DNA of 64,000 nucleotides from Aliivibrio sifiae (GTDB lineage Bacteria > Pseudomonadota > Gammaproteobacteria > Enterobacterales > Vibrionaceae), in NCBI RefSeq assembly GCF_002954705.1, contig NZ_MSCO01000001.1, positions 1,806,958 to 1,870,957 of the forward strand, given 5' to 3'. This document shows positions 29,994 to 38,213 of the stretch, piece after piece. The notes under the pieces are model-generated. The model searched no databases and had not been told where the DNA came from. It was given only the letters and a program-made list of their open reading frames with translations. Position 1 is the stretch's first letter. Each line of letters begins with the position of its first letter. A program made the translations under genes and the position numbers.

Positions 29994-31199
29994 CTATACA
30001 GTCGTTTTCTTTATTGCTGCTCGTTTGCCTAGGAAGTAACCTAAGCCCAAAGGTGCAAAGAAGATCGCTAAGATGAATAAGATAAAGTAAATAATGGTAC
30101 TTTTAATTAAATCTATAACCTTATCCATGGCAAGCGTTAAAACATCTTGAGACACTTTATCGAGATCTTGAGTAAACTTCTCTCGCTCTTGAGAAACAAT
30201 AATCGCAATTGCTTTACGTTCTCTCTCGACCATATTCACCAACTCTTCACGTTCTCTTGCGACCATAGCCTCTAAAGCCACACGTTCTGCACTAAGCTGG
30301 TTTAATTTATCATCGGTTTTCATATCCAAGTCATCAAGCAATGGCTGCAGTTGCAAGCTCATTTGCTCTGCTAAGTTTTGCATATACTCAGGATTATTTT
30401 TAACAAAATCTTGGAATGATTCCGATGTATGGCGCAAACTTTCCATGGTTTTATTAATGTCATTACCATTCACATTACTATTCAATGCAATCAGCTGTGC
30501 TTTCCATGTCATGATTTTCGGAGTCTGCTCAGAAACTAAACCTAAACGGTCTGACACATCACCTAACGCTTCAGGCATAGTGCCTAAGGTTGCCACCGCT
30601 TCTGATTCATCAATGTTTTGGTGAGCTAACCACGCCTTTAATGCAGGAGTTCTACGCATCATTAAACTTTCAAACTGATTTTTCGACACAAAGTCAGTAA
30701 TAAATTCTTGAGCTTCATTAAATTCAGATTTCGATAGCAGCTTTTCTGCCAAAGCTTTAATATCCTCATGCAAAAGTTGACTGGCTTTAAAATCCGCATC
30801 GCTTTCAAATAATGCAGCTCCTTTCCCACCTACGGAGAAAAACTGCTCCATCTGTGCCGCAAAAACCCACGAATCAATTAAGGCAATTTGAGGAGAGACT
30901 TGATATGCCGCTCGTTGCAACCCTTCTTCTGCATTTATTTTCCACAGCAAAACATAAGATTGATGTAAAACATCGTCTTTTGGGTACGTTAATGCGATCT
31001 CATCTGCTGCCGCTTCGACCTCACTAAAAAAATGTTTACTGTACCCACGGGTTAAAATCCGAGTGTTTAACTCTGTCGTAGTTAATGGAACCGCTTGAGA
31101 CTCAATTTTTAATTCAAGTAAAGAGCAGCCATTAAGTAAAAAGAGGGAAAGAGCAACAGAAAGTAGTTTAGACGAAAAAAATTTAGAGGTGTGTTTCAT
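29994..31199 (-). CDS. Coiled-coil lipoprotein with C-terminal membrane anchor
   Basis: The chosen ATG at 31199 (AGGG 6 bases upstream) gives 401 residues. The N-terminus is a lipoprotein signal (LLSVALSLFLLNGC) with Ser after the acylated Cys, which predicts outer-membrane sorting. A helical body follows, then a long coiled coil at roughly 300-365 (ERVALEAMVAREREELVN), then one C-terminal hydrophobic helix (IIYFILFILAIFFAPLGLGY) followed by GKRAAIKK. The positive tail predicts a cytoplasmic end in the inner membrane. If both signals work, the protein spans the periplasm. Similar proteins may carry a chemotaxis label because of the coiled coil, which I do not support here. It lies downstream of yejK. 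Confidence 0.75.
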   Translation of the reverse strand: MKHTSKFFSSKLLSVALSLFLLNGCSLLELKIESQAVPLTTTELNTRILTRGYSKHFFSEVEAAADEIALTYPKDDVLHQSYVLLWKINAEEGLQRAAYQVSPQIALIDSWVFAAQMEQFFSVGGKGAALFESDADFKASQLLHEDIKALAEKLLSKSEFNEAQEFITDFVSKNQFESLMMRRTPALKAWLAHQNIDESEAVATLGTMPEALGDVSDRLGLVSEQTPKIMTWKAQLIALNSNVNGNDINKTMESLRHTSESFQDFVKNNPEYMQNLAEQMSLQLQPLLDDLDMKTDDKLNQLSAERVALEAMVAREREELVNMVERERKAIAIIVSQEREKFTQDLDKVSQDVLTLAMDKVIDLIKSTIIYFILFILAIFFAPLGLGYFLGKRAAIKKTTV

Positions 31200-31266
31200 G
31201 AACAACCCTACCTAGCTAGAATTTTATAATTAAAGGATAGATAGGGTATCATTTTGCAAAAATCAA

Positions 31267-31286
31267 GTTCTCAAATATTTGAGAAC
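31267..31286. promoter_or_regulatory. Perfect 20-bp palindrome between yejK and the lipoprotein gene
   Basis: GTTCTCAAATATTTGAGAAC is a perfect palindrome. On the minus strand it is followed by TTGATTTTTG, so it may be the yejK terminator; its symmetry would equally suit a repressor site for the lipoprotein gene downstream. Confidence 0.5.
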
Positions 31287-31341
31287 AAACCGTCAATTAT
31301 ACATAAATTAACAGCTTTATTTTTACACTAATAAGTACGAG

Positions 31342-32358
31342 TTATGATTCAGAAGAACCTAGACGTCGTATTAATTGATCTTTAAGGTTTGGTGGCGTGC
31401 CTTTAATCGTCAAAGTGTCGGTTTCTGGATCATAGAACACACGTTCACCTAGTAGCATCGCATCAAAATTCAATGACAAGCCACCACCAGCGCCAACAAA
31501 TTTCGTTAACTTACGTAATGCTGTACGGTCAACAGGGAAAGATTCTTCTAACTCATAACCTTGCTCTTCAGCAAACTGGTAGAAATTAGAACCAGATTCA
31601 GACGTTGGTAACTCACCCGATAATTCTTTTACCGTTAGCTCTTCACCCGCTTGTAATTGACCATTACAGTAATCATATACTTGCTTACGATATTGTTGCT
31701 TTTCGTCTTTTTCTAAACGCTCATCAGCACAGAAGTCTTCTACTGCTTGCATCAATACTTGGTTTTGAACCTTTGTATCCATACCAACATCTGCTTGTAA
31801 AAAATCTAAGAAGAAATCAGAGACTTTACGACCTACACGCCCCTTAATAAACGTAAGGTAGCGATTTGAATCTGAATCCGTTTCCCACGTTGATAAATCA
31901 ATACGAGCCGCAATATCCATTTTTGCAATATCAAGGTAATCAGTCGAACTAATATCTAGTTGCTCCGTAACCTTCATGCTTTCATTTGATGGTAGAACAG
32001 CAACAAACAAATATTCTGTTGCTAACGAGCGGTACTCAGCAATCACTAAGATACCTTCTTCAGCAAACGGATATTTAATCAATTCTGATTTTAATTTTTC
32101 AGCCGATTTATTACTGAATTCTAAGAAGGGTGTTTCATTCTTACGAACAGATCCTAGCCAATGGCCAAACTCACTCTCAGTCTTGAAAACACCAAAGCCT
32201 TTACCTGCTTTAGAGTTAAAGACACGATGTAGCTCTGAAACTAGAGCTTCAGTGAACTCTTCGTTGTCAAGAGTTTGATTTCGTAGACAAACTTCGAGTT
32301 CATCTTGCTCATTTTTTACTAATTTATGTAAAATTACGTTTGAAAGGGTTAAACTCAT
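31342..32358 (-). CDS. yejK: Nucleoid-associated protein YejK (NdpA)
   Basis: YejK is a nucleoid-associated protein that in E. coli interacts with topoisomerase IV and gyrase. From the ATG at 32358 (MSLTLSNVILHKL, the family N-terminus) it has 338 residues, the usual length. A longer start at 32400 would add 14 residues without family support. It is divergent from yejL-yejM with a gap of 76 bases, the conserved yejK / yejL-yejM arrangement. A palindromic hairpin follows its stop. Confidence 0.92.
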   Translation of the reverse strand: MSLTLSNVILHKLVKNEQDELEVCLRNQTLDNEEFTEALVSELHRVFNSKAGKGFGVFKTESEFGHWLGSVRKNETPFLEFSNKSAEKLKSELIKYPFAEEGILVIAEYRSLATEYLFVAVLPSNESMKVTEQLDISSTDYLDIAKMDIAARIDLSTWETDSDSNRYLTFIKGRVGRKVSDFFLDFLQADVGMDTKVQNQVLMQAVEDFCADERLEKDEKQQYRKQVYDYCNGQLQAGEELTVKELSGELPTSESGSNFYQFAEEQGYELEESFPVDRTALRKLTKFVGAGGGLSLNFDAMLLGERVFYDPETDTLTIKGTPPNLKDQLIRRLGSSES

Positions 32359-32434
32359 AATAGAAAAGGTTTTTAGTTGACGTACATAGTAGGTTATCAT
32401 AAGCCGCTTTCACTATCATTAACTGAAAAGACTT

Positions 32435-32662
32435 ATGGCTATTACTTCTAAATACAGCAACAAACAAATTGAACAAATGTTAACAGAGATGGTCGATGTA
32501 CTAGATAAACATCGCGCACCAGCAGATCTATCTCTAATGTTGGTTGGTAACATTGCAACGAATGTACTAAACCAAGAAGTGCCAGCAGAACAGCGTAAAA
32601 TCATCGCTGAAAAATTTGCTCAAGCACTGCTTAGCTCATTAGATACACCAAAAACTCACTAA
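32435..32662 (+). CDS. yejL: YejL family small protein (DUF1414)
   Basis: A 75-residue soluble protein starting [20 protein letters not shown], the known YejL sequence pattern, full length. Function unknown. It is always found between yejK and yejM in enterobacteria and vibrios and here lies 19 bases before yejM in the same direction, so the two are cotranscribed. Confidence 0.93.
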   Translation: MAITSKYSNKQIEQMLTEMVDVLDKHRAPADLSLMLVGNIATNVLNQEVPAEQRKIIAEKFAQALLSSLDTPKTH

Positions 32663-32681
32663 GAGCGAGAATTCAATTACC

Positions 32682-34490
32682 ATGGTTGATAGCGGAAATA
32701 CTTACGGCGACAAAGTCTCTAAGTTAATAACTTGGGGCCACTGGTTCAGCTTTTTCAATATCATTGCTGCAATGCTTATTGGCACACGTTATATATCGCA
32801 ATCTCCATGGCCTGAAACGCTACTAGGTCAGACCTATCTGGTTTTAAACTGGATAGGTCATTTTGGCTTCCTAGTCTTTGGCTTTTATATTCTGGTTTTA
32901 TTTCCTTTAACCTTTATTACGCCATCCCAACGCTTAATGCGGGTGTTAAGTGTCATTATTGCTACAGCAGGTATGACATTATTACTTCTTGATACCTACG
33001 CATATCAAAATCTTCATTTGCATATCACGCCTCTGGTTTGGGATATGCTTTTAAACAACGATAAATCAAATTTAAATACACAATGGCAATATTTATTCAT
33101 TGTCGTTCCCGTGATTTTCCTACTTCAACTTTCTCTATCTGAATGGGTTTGGAATAAGCTACGTAAATTAGCTCATAAACATGTAGGTCGTCCTTTTGCT
33201 CTTCTATTTTCTGTTGCTTTTATTGGCAGCCATTTAATTCATACATGGGCAGATGCTTCTGCTTATGGCCCCGTAACTGCTCAACGTGCAACTTTCCCAC
33301 TATCATATCCAATGACCGCACGTTCGTTTTTAGAAAAGCATGGATTTATTGATCGCGAAGCACTAGCAAAACAAATTCAAGAAGAAGGTACTGGCGGAGC
33401 TCAAGAAGCAATGCGTTATCCGTTAGAGCCGATTAAATTTAAAACAAAACAAACGGGTTATAATTTACAAATCATCATGATCGATAGTCTTCGTGCTGAT
33501 ACATTAAATCATATAGATACGCCCAACCTAACCCGCTTTGCGCAGAACAACGTAAATTACAACAATCATTATAGTGCAAGTAATAACCCAACAAGCCTAT
33601 TTGGTCTTTTCTATGGCCTTCCTGGGAATTACGTTGATAATTTTAGAAATTCAAATATTGAATCTCCTATTTTAGCTGAATTACATAACCGTAATTACTC
33701 ATTTGGGTTATTCAGCGGTGATGATTTCAACTCTTCATTATATAAACAAATCATCTTTACTAAAGGTGAGCTAAGTGACGCTAAAGAAAAGATGTCTGAC
33801 ACAAAAGCTATTAACCAATGGAATGATTGGTTTAAAGCACAAACGCCTGACACTCCTTGGTTTAGTTACTTAGAACTAACCTCTGTTTCTGAATACGATG
33901 CAACTAGCCCTATCTCTACAGAAAATTCAGACCAAAGTGCATTTGAAATTAATTACCGTAAAGCGGTACAGAAAACAGACCAACAACTAAAGAGTGTATT
34001 AAGAGCACTAAAACAGTCTCCTGATTGGGAAAAAACCATCGTGATTATTACCTCAAATCACGGAATGGAATTTGATGAGACCAAAACAAATAGTTGGGGT
34101 TCAAGTACAAACTTTAGCCAATATCAATTACGAGTACCTATGCTCATTCATTGGCCTGACGTAGAGCCAGAATTAATCACAACACGTTCAAGTCATTTAG
34201 ATTTAGCACCAACGCTAATGGAGTCATTCTTAAAAACAACGACACCATCAGAAAGTTACAGCAGTGGCTTAAACTTATTTACCCAAGACAATGATCGTAG
34301 CTGGTTATTAGCTGGGGATAGAAAGAATATCGCTTTAATAACAAATACAAACACTGTTGTTATCGATACATTTGGTAATTACAAAGTATATGATGAAAAC
34401 TACAATCGACTTACTGATGAAAAACCAAAACTCTCCTTATTGATGCAAGGCATCTCCGAGTTAAAACGATTTTATCATCCGAAAAAATAA
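32682..34490 (+). CDS. yejM: Inner-membrane regulator YejM/PbgA (alkaline-phosphatase superfamily)
   Basis: YejM (PbgA, LapC) senses periplasmic-leaflet LPS in the inner membrane and controls LapB/FtsH-mediated turnover of LpxC, so setting LPS synthesis. The 602-residue protein has five N-terminal membrane segments within the first about 190 residues and a periplasmic sulfatase-like domain with IIMIDSLRADTLNHIDTPNL near residue 265 and the conserved SNHGMEFDE block. It is the second gene after yejL and ends before a terminator and the tRNA cluster. Confidence 0.94.
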   Translation: MVDSGNTYGDKVSKLITWGHWFSFFNIIAAMLIGTRYISQSPWPETLLGQTYLVLNWIGHFGFLVFGFYILVLFPLTFITPSQRLMRVLSVIIATAGMTLLLLDTYAYQNLHLHITPLVWDMLLNNDKSNLNTQWQYLFIVVPVIFLLQLSLSEWVWNKLRKLAHKHVGRPFALLFSVAFIGSHLIHTWADASAYGPVTAQRATFPLSYPMTARSFLEKHGFIDREALAKQIQEEGTGGAQEAMRYPLEPIKFKTKQTGYNLQIIMIDSLRADTLNHIDTPNLTRFAQNNVNYNNHYSASNNPTSLFGLFYGLPGNYVDNFRNSNIESPILAELHNRNYSFGLFSGDDFNSSLYKQIIFTKGELSDAKEKMSDTKAINQWNDWFKAQTPDTPWFSYLELTSVSEYDATSPISTENSDQSAFEINYRKAVQKTDQQLKSVLRALKQSPDWEKTIVIITSNHGMEFDETKTNSWGSSTNFSQYQLRVPMLIHWPDVEPELITTRSSHLDLAPTLMESFLKTTTPSESYSSGLNLFTQDNDRSWLLAGDRKNIALITNTNTVVIDTFGNYKVYDENYNRLTDEKPKLSLLMQGISELKRFYHPKK

Positions 34491-34500
34491 GTAATCTTTA

Positions 34501-34529
34501 AAATCCCTTTCTTAGCAAAGGGATTTTTT
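34501..34529 (+). terminator. Rho-independent terminator of yejM
   Basis: AAATCCCTTT and AAAGGGATTTTTT form a stem with a 5-base loop and a T run. Confidence 0.85.
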
Positions 34530-34655
34530 ATGTCAGTAATAAAAAATTAGCTATTAAATAACGACTGTTTTATATAGAAAAACAGCTTAATTAAGTTAAA
34601 AATAGAACATAATGCGCAAAAATAGCGCAACCAAACACTTTTTTGCATTTTATGC

Positions 34656-34684
34656 TTTACAAGAAGTAAGGATATTACTATTAT
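34656..34684 (+). promoter_or_regulatory. Promoter of tRNA unit 1
   Basis: TTTACA (34656-34661), 17 bases, then TATTAT (34679-34684), with a GC-containing discriminator (CACCGC). The same hexamers and spacing precede the other two tRNA-Ser genes. Confidence 0.8.
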
Positions 34685-34694
34685 TCACCGCACT

Positions 34695-34785
34695 GGAGGG
34701 ATGGCTGAGTGGTCGAAAGCACCGGTCTTGAAAACCGGCAACCGTTAATAGCGGTTCTAGGGTTCAAATCCCTATCCCTCCACCA
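34695..34785 (+). tRNA. tRNA-Ser (TGA), copy 1
   Basis: A 91-base class II tRNA with acceptor GGAGGGA/TCCCTCC, anticodon TGA in loop CTTGAAA, a long variable arm (AACCG...CGGTT) and encoded CCA. Identical to the copies at 35161 and 36509. Confidence 0.97.
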
Positions 34786-34823
34786 CTTTTCAAAATTCAG
34801 ATAGAGTCTGGGTTTTAAAAATT

Positions 34824-34900
34824 GGAGCGGTAGTTCAGTTGGTTAGAATACCGGCCTGTCACGCCGGGGGTCGCGGGTTCGAGTCCCGTCCGCTCCGCCA
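34824..34900 (+). tRNA. tRNA-Asp (GTC), copy 1
   Basis: A 77-base tRNA with acceptor GGAGCGG/CCGCTCC, anticodon GTC in CCTGTCACG, T-arm GGTTCGAGTCC and encoded CCA. It follows tRNA-Ser by 38 bases and shares its transcript. Confidence 0.97.
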
Positions 34901-34908
34901 ATACAACG

Positions 34909-34939
34909 AAGCCTTGTCAGAAATGACGAGGATTTTTTG
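34909..34939 (+). terminator. Terminator of tRNA unit 1
   Basis: GCCTTGTCA and TGACGAGG form a stem with a GAAA loop followed by ATTTTTTG. The closing base differs from unit 2 (A for C), which shortens the stem here. Confidence 0.75.
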
Positions 34940-35121
34940 TATCTGTCGAATATGAGCTCCCTCTCTACTAATCCATTGGTCATATCTAACTAGATACCCA
35001 TTATTCCCAGCCTATATTTATCCAGTTTAAGGGAACTCAATAATCAAACCTTCAATATTGCTTTAAATACCCTCAAATTGTTTAAAATTAAATCAAACGG
35101 AATCTTTTTTAAAATTAGTAC

Positions 35122-35150
35122 TTTACAATAAAAGTAGTTCAGCATATTAT
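35122..35150 (+). promoter_or_regulatory. Promoter of tRNA unit 2
   Basis: TTTACA (35122-35127), 17 bases, TATTAT (35145-35150), then ACTCGGC. The spacer differs from unit 1, so the hexamers have been conserved independently. Confidence 0.8.
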
Positions 35151-35160
35151 ACTCGGCATT

Positions 35161-35251
35161 GGAGGGATGGCTGAGTGGTCGAAAGCACCGGTCTTGAAAA
35201 CCGGCAACCGTTAATAGCGGTTCTAGGGTTCAAATCCCTATCCCTCCACCA
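35161..35251 (+). tRNA. tRNA-Ser (TGA), copy 2
   Basis: Identical in sequence to the copy at 34695, with the same TGA anticodon, long variable arm and encoded CCA. Confidence 0.97.
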
Positions 35252-35289
35252 CTTTTCAAAATTCAGATAGAGTCTGGGTTTTAAAAATT

Positions 35290-35366
35290 GGAGCGGTAGT
35301 TCAGTTGGTTAGAATACCGGCCTGTCACGCCGGGGGTCGCGGGTTCGAGTCCCGTCCGCTCCGCCA
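35290..35366 (+). tRNA. tRNA-Asp (GTC), copy 2
   Basis: Identical to the copy at 34824, with anticodon GTC and encoded CCA, 38 bases after tRNA-Ser copy 2. Confidence 0.97.
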
Positions 35367-35374
35367 ATACAACG

Positions 35375-35405
35375 AAGCCTTGTCAGAAATGACGAGGCTT
35401 TTTTG
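35375..35405 (+). terminator. Terminator of tRNA unit 2
   Basis: AAGCCTTGTCA pairs with TGACGAGGCTT around a GAAA loop, followed by TTTTG. Confidence 0.85.
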
Positions 35406-35457
35406 TATCTGTTGAATATGAGTTCTCATCGATATCTGCATTTAATGGCTAACCTTA

Positions 35458-35520
35458 GAATTCAAATCCCCCCTCCACCACTTTCAAAACTCAGATAGAG
35501 TCTGAGTTTTGAAAATTGCT
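35458..35520 (+). pseudogene. Remnant of a further tRNA-Ser unit
   Basis: GAATTCAAATCCC followed by CCTCCACCAC, then a spacer with CAGATAGAGTCTGAGTTTT, matches the T-arm, acceptor end and downstream spacer of the intact tRNA-Ser units. The 5' part of the tRNA is absent. This marks an earlier third Ser-Asp unit that has decayed. Confidence 0.75.
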
Positions 35521-35678
35521 TAATTCCAATCAATAATGCTTTAAAAGTAAAACAAATTCTCAAGCCGTTTCATATAAATGGAAGTAGCTGTCTAAATTTA
35601 ATTCAAAGCGTTTTAATCTCATGATCATCTGTACTAGCCTGTCTCTTCATTAATAAAAATAATAAGGACCTAAGTTCC

Positions 35679-36386
35679 ATGAAAAAGATAATTACTACGT
35701 TAACGGCTTTAACCGCTCTATCTGCTAGTTGCTTTGTTTCTGCTTTTGAATGGAGTTACTCTGGTAAAACTGCTCCTGAGCACTGGCATGGAACCTGTCA
35801 GACAGGTGTTAACCAATCTCCTATAGATATTACTGGTGCGATTGAAAGCACATTAAGTCCTATCGTATTTAACTATGCCCAAGCTGGGAAAAACATCGTC
35901 AATAACGGGCATACAGTGCAAGTGAATTTTGATGGTAAACAATCGATAGAAATAGAAGGTAAAATATTTAATCTCCTTCAGTTGCATTTCCATACCCCAA
36001 GTGAAAACCTCATTGCTGGTCATTCTTTTCCACTAGAGATGCATTTAGTCCATTCTGATAAAAACGGAAATCTCGCAGTTGTTGGTGTAATGTTTAAAGA
36101 AGGGAAAACAAATCTTGAATTGGCAAAAATTTGGTCAAAAATGCCTAAATCGGGAGAAGTGGATTTAGATTCTAAAATTAATCTAACAAACCTACTTCCA
36201 AAGGAGCAAGCTTATTATCGATTTAATGGCTCACTAACAACACCACCATGCACAGAAGGAGTGACTTGGTTTGTAATGAAGAATCCAATTACGATTTCAT
36301 CGCAACAATTAGCTCAATTTAAATCCTTGTACGAAGGAAATAACCGCCCTGTACAAACGATTAATGCACGTCCTGTTTTAAAATAA
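35679..36386 (+). CDS. Periplasmic alpha-carbonic anhydrase
   Basis: Interconverts CO2 and bicarbonate. The 235-residue precursor has a Sec signal peptide (MKKIITTLTALTALSASCFVSA) followed by FEWSYSGKTAPEHW. The zinc ligands of the alpha class are visible: HFH in LQLHFHTPSE and the third His in EMHLVHSD. TTPPCTEGVTWFV near the C-terminus is also characteristic. The mature enzyme is periplasmic. AAGGA lies about 10 bases before the ATG. The gene is inserted between tRNA units 2 and 3 with no partner gene. Confidence 0.94.
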   Translation: MKKIITTLTALTALSASCFVSAFEWSYSGKTAPEHWHGTCQTGVNQSPIDITGAIESTLSPIVFNYAQAGKNIVNNGHTVQVNFDGKQSIEIEGKIFNLLQLHFHTPSENLIAGHSFPLEMHLVHSDKNGNLAVVGVMFKEGKTNLELAKIWSKMPKSGEVDLDSKINLTNLLPKEQAYYRFNGSLTTPPCTEGVTWFVMKNPITISSQQLAQFKSLYEGNNRPVQTINARPVLK

Positions 36387-36469
36387 GCGATAAGCATAAC
36401 GAGATTTGCTCTAACTTTCATCGATATGATCGAATTTAGAGCAAACGAATTTTTAATTCAAAAGAATCC

Positions 36470-36498
36470 TTTACAAGAAGAACGGTTCCCACTATTAT
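36470..36498 (+). promoter_or_regulatory. Promoter of tRNA unit 3
   Basis: TTTACA (36470-36475), 17 bases, TATTAT (36493-36498), then TCACCGC. Flanking sequence also resembles unit 1 (TTTACAAGAAG and ACTATTATTCACCGC), showing common descent. Confidence 0.8.
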
Positions 36499-36508
36499 TC
36501 ACCGCATC

Positions 36509-36599
36509 GGAGGGATGGCTGAGTGGTCGAAAGCACCGGTCTTGAAAACCGGCAACCGTTAATAGCGGTTCTAGGGTTCAAATCCCTATCCCTCCACCA
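36509..36599 (+). tRNA. tRNA-Ser (TGA), copy 3
   Basis: Identical to the copies at 34695 and 35161, but not followed by tRNA-Asp. Confidence 0.97.
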
Positions 36600-36603
36600 C
36601 ATT

Positions 36604-36636
36604 CAAAGCCCTAGCAGAAATGCTGGGGCTTTTTTG
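36604..36636 (+). terminator. Terminator of tRNA unit 3
   Basis: AAGCCCTAGCA and TGCTGGGGCTT pair around a GAAA loop, followed by TTTTG. Confidence 0.85.
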
Positions 36637-36646
36637 TATCTGCTTA

Positions 36647-37462
36647 TTACTTCTGCTCTGCAATCCACTGCTTCACAAAGTCAATAACGTACTTTTGATT
36701 CGTTACCGCTGTCTCTGGGTCAAAATCTTGATTATGTAAATCCGTGTTCGATAAGATTCGAATACCAATGAATGGAACTTTGTAGGCCTCAGCCACTAGG
36801 GCAGCTGATGAACTTTCCATTTCTTCTGCCGCCGTTTGATATGTTTTATGCAGCCAATTAATTCTAGCAACTTCACGGTTCCACTCATCAGCAGTACCAA
36901 TCACGCCTTTCACGACTTTTCCTTTCCCTGGGTGTTTCACATTTTCATAGGCAAACTCAACAAGCTCTGGTGCTGAATAAAACGCATCGTGCTCAACCAA
37001 TTTATTCTCTTCTCTTAAACGCATAGTTACGGTGAAGTTTTTCCATTTCTCAGGCTGAATACCCTCTTCCTCTTTAGAGGACTCAGAGCGGTTCGCTCCC
37101 ATGTTGAAACTTTTCGTTGCTAATACGATATCACCACGATAAAGCTCAGGATCATGTCCTCCTGAAGTCCCTTGGTTCACAATCATTTCTGGAGAGAACT
37201 TTTCAATCGCTAATGTTGTTGATGCAGAAGCATTTGCGATACCCACTTCAGTTCGAGATACAATCACAGGGTAATTATCTATTGTTCCCGTCCAGAACGT
37301 CCAAGACCCAAAAGTAACTTCTTGTGCATCTTTTAACTGCTCTACCATATAATTAACTTCAATATCCATCGCGCCTTGCAAAACGATAGGCTTTGACGCT
37401 GCTGATACAGAAAACGACAGCAAAACAAATAAACCAGTAAATAAATAGCGTAGGTATGACAT
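36647..37462 (-). CDS. Exported MTA/SAH nucleosidase-like protein
   Basis: The 271-residue protein belongs to the phosphorylase/nucleosidase superfamily and most resembles 5'-methylthioadenosine/S-adenosylhomocysteine nucleosidase. Visible family blocks are [48 protein letters not shown] (substrate Glu) and [10 protein letters not shown] (catalytic Asp). Unlike the cytoplasmic Pfs enzyme it has a signal peptide ([23 protein letters not shown]), so it should act in the periplasm on imported or exogenous nucleosides. AGGA precedes the ATG. Substrate not certain. Confidence 0.85.
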   Translation of the reverse strand: MSYLRYLFTGLFVLLSFSVSAASKPIVLQGAMDIEVNYMVEQLKDAQEVTFGSWTFWTGTIDNYPVIVSRTEVGIANASASTTLAIEKFSPEMIVNQGTSGGHDPELYRGDIVLATKSFNMGANRSESSKEEEGIQPEKWKNFTVTMRLREENKLVEHDAFYSAPELVEFAYENVKHPGKGKVVKGVIGTADEWNREVARINWLHKTYQTAAEEMESSSAALVAEAYKVPFIGIRILSNTDLHNQDFDPETAVTNQKYVIDFVKQWIAEQK

Positions 37463-37550
37463 GTATATATCCTAATTAATATTTTTATAAGTAAAAATTT
37501 TGGCGGATAATACAGGAAAGAGCAAGAAAAGCAAACGTTTGCTTGGCTAT

Positions 37551-38042
37551 TTATGCCTCTGTAAACTTTTTGAGCATCCACACATCACAGCCATTATGCT
37601 CAGAGCCATCAAGCGGTTTTAGCAGTCTCCTAAAACCGAGAGTTTCATATAAGTTAATCGCTGATTTCATACTTGAAAGAGTGTCCAAGTAGCATTGAGT
37701 GTATCCAAACTCTTTGCCATATTTTAGCACTTTTTCTGCTATGGTTTTACCAAAGCCTCTTCCTCGCGCTTCTGGTAGTAAAAACAATTTACGTAGCTCA
37801 CAGACCGTATCACTACCATTAAATGGCGCTAAGCCACAACCACCGACCACTCGCCCATCAAGTAAAAGAATGAGGTATTTACTCTTAAATGCGGGATTAT
37901 AATGCTTACTCATTTCCAACACTTCATCATCAGAGGGACCAAAACCCTCACCTACTGCGCCAAACTCAACACCAACGTTTTTAATGATGTAGCAAATATC
38001 GTTATCATGTTCACTAGCAATGCCAACAATTCGATATTCCAT
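37551..38042 (-). CDS. GNAT family N-acetyltransferase
   Basis: From the ATG at 38042 (GGAG 9 bases upstream) this is a 163-residue single-domain acetyltransferase. The acetyl-CoA binding motif A is ELRKLFLLPEARGRGFGKTI (R-G-R-G-F-G loop), followed by the motif B region INLYETLGFRRL. The substrate is unknown; the pattern is typical of small-molecule or amino-acid acetyltransferases. It is a single gene between the exported nucleosidase gene and the 2OG oxygenase gene, on the same strand. Confidence 0.85.
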   Translation of the reverse strand: MEYRIVGIASEHDNDICYIIKNVGVEFGAVGEGFGPSDDEVLEMSKHYNPAFKSKYLILLLDGRVVGGCGLAPFNGSDTVCELRKLFLLPEARGRGFGKTIAEKVLKYGKEFGYTQCYLDTLSSMKSAINLYETLGFRRLLKPLDGSEHNGCDVWMLKKFTEA

Positions 38043-38153
38043 ATCTTTTATCTCCACTAATCTTTCTCTCTCTTCATTATAGAAAAATATAAATACCTAA
38101 TTGCGGCACTCTCCACAAAGTAGCTATAGAGGAACAATCTCGATCACAGTGAC

Positions 38154-38184
38154 AAAAAAAAGCGAGCAACCCAAATTACTCGCT
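38154..38184 (-). terminator. Terminator of the 2OG oxygenase gene
   Basis: On the minus strand AAGCGAG and CTCGCTT form a stem with a 13-base loop, followed by seven T. Confidence 0.75.
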
Positions 38185-38213
38185 TATTCATATGATTCTT
38201 CGGCTGTTACTTA

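Larger units (their letters stand above)
34695..34952 (+). repeat. tRNA Ser-Asp duplication, unit 1
   Basis: About 258 bases containing tRNA-Ser, tRNA-Asp, spacer and terminator are nearly identical to 35161-35418. The two units are 466 bases apart start to start. Upstream promoter regions are conserved only in the hexamers. Confidence 0.9.
35161..35418 (+). repeat. tRNA Ser-Asp duplication, unit 2
   Basis: Second copy of the 258-base Ser-Asp unit, with a few substitutions near its 3' end relative to unit 1. Confidence 0.9.
35367..35678. other. Gap between tRNA unit 2 and the carbonic anhydrase gene
   Basis: This 312-base stretch holds the unit 2 terminator (35375-35405) and a decayed tRNA-Ser tail with its spacer (35458-35520). 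The rest is AT-rich and should carry the carbonic anhydrase promoter. I see no other gene in it. Confidence 0.6.

Noticed and set aside
34695-36599. A genomic island integrated at the tRNA cluster.
   Set aside because: There is no integrase, no flanking attachment duplication other than the tRNA copies, and only one ordinary gene between units.
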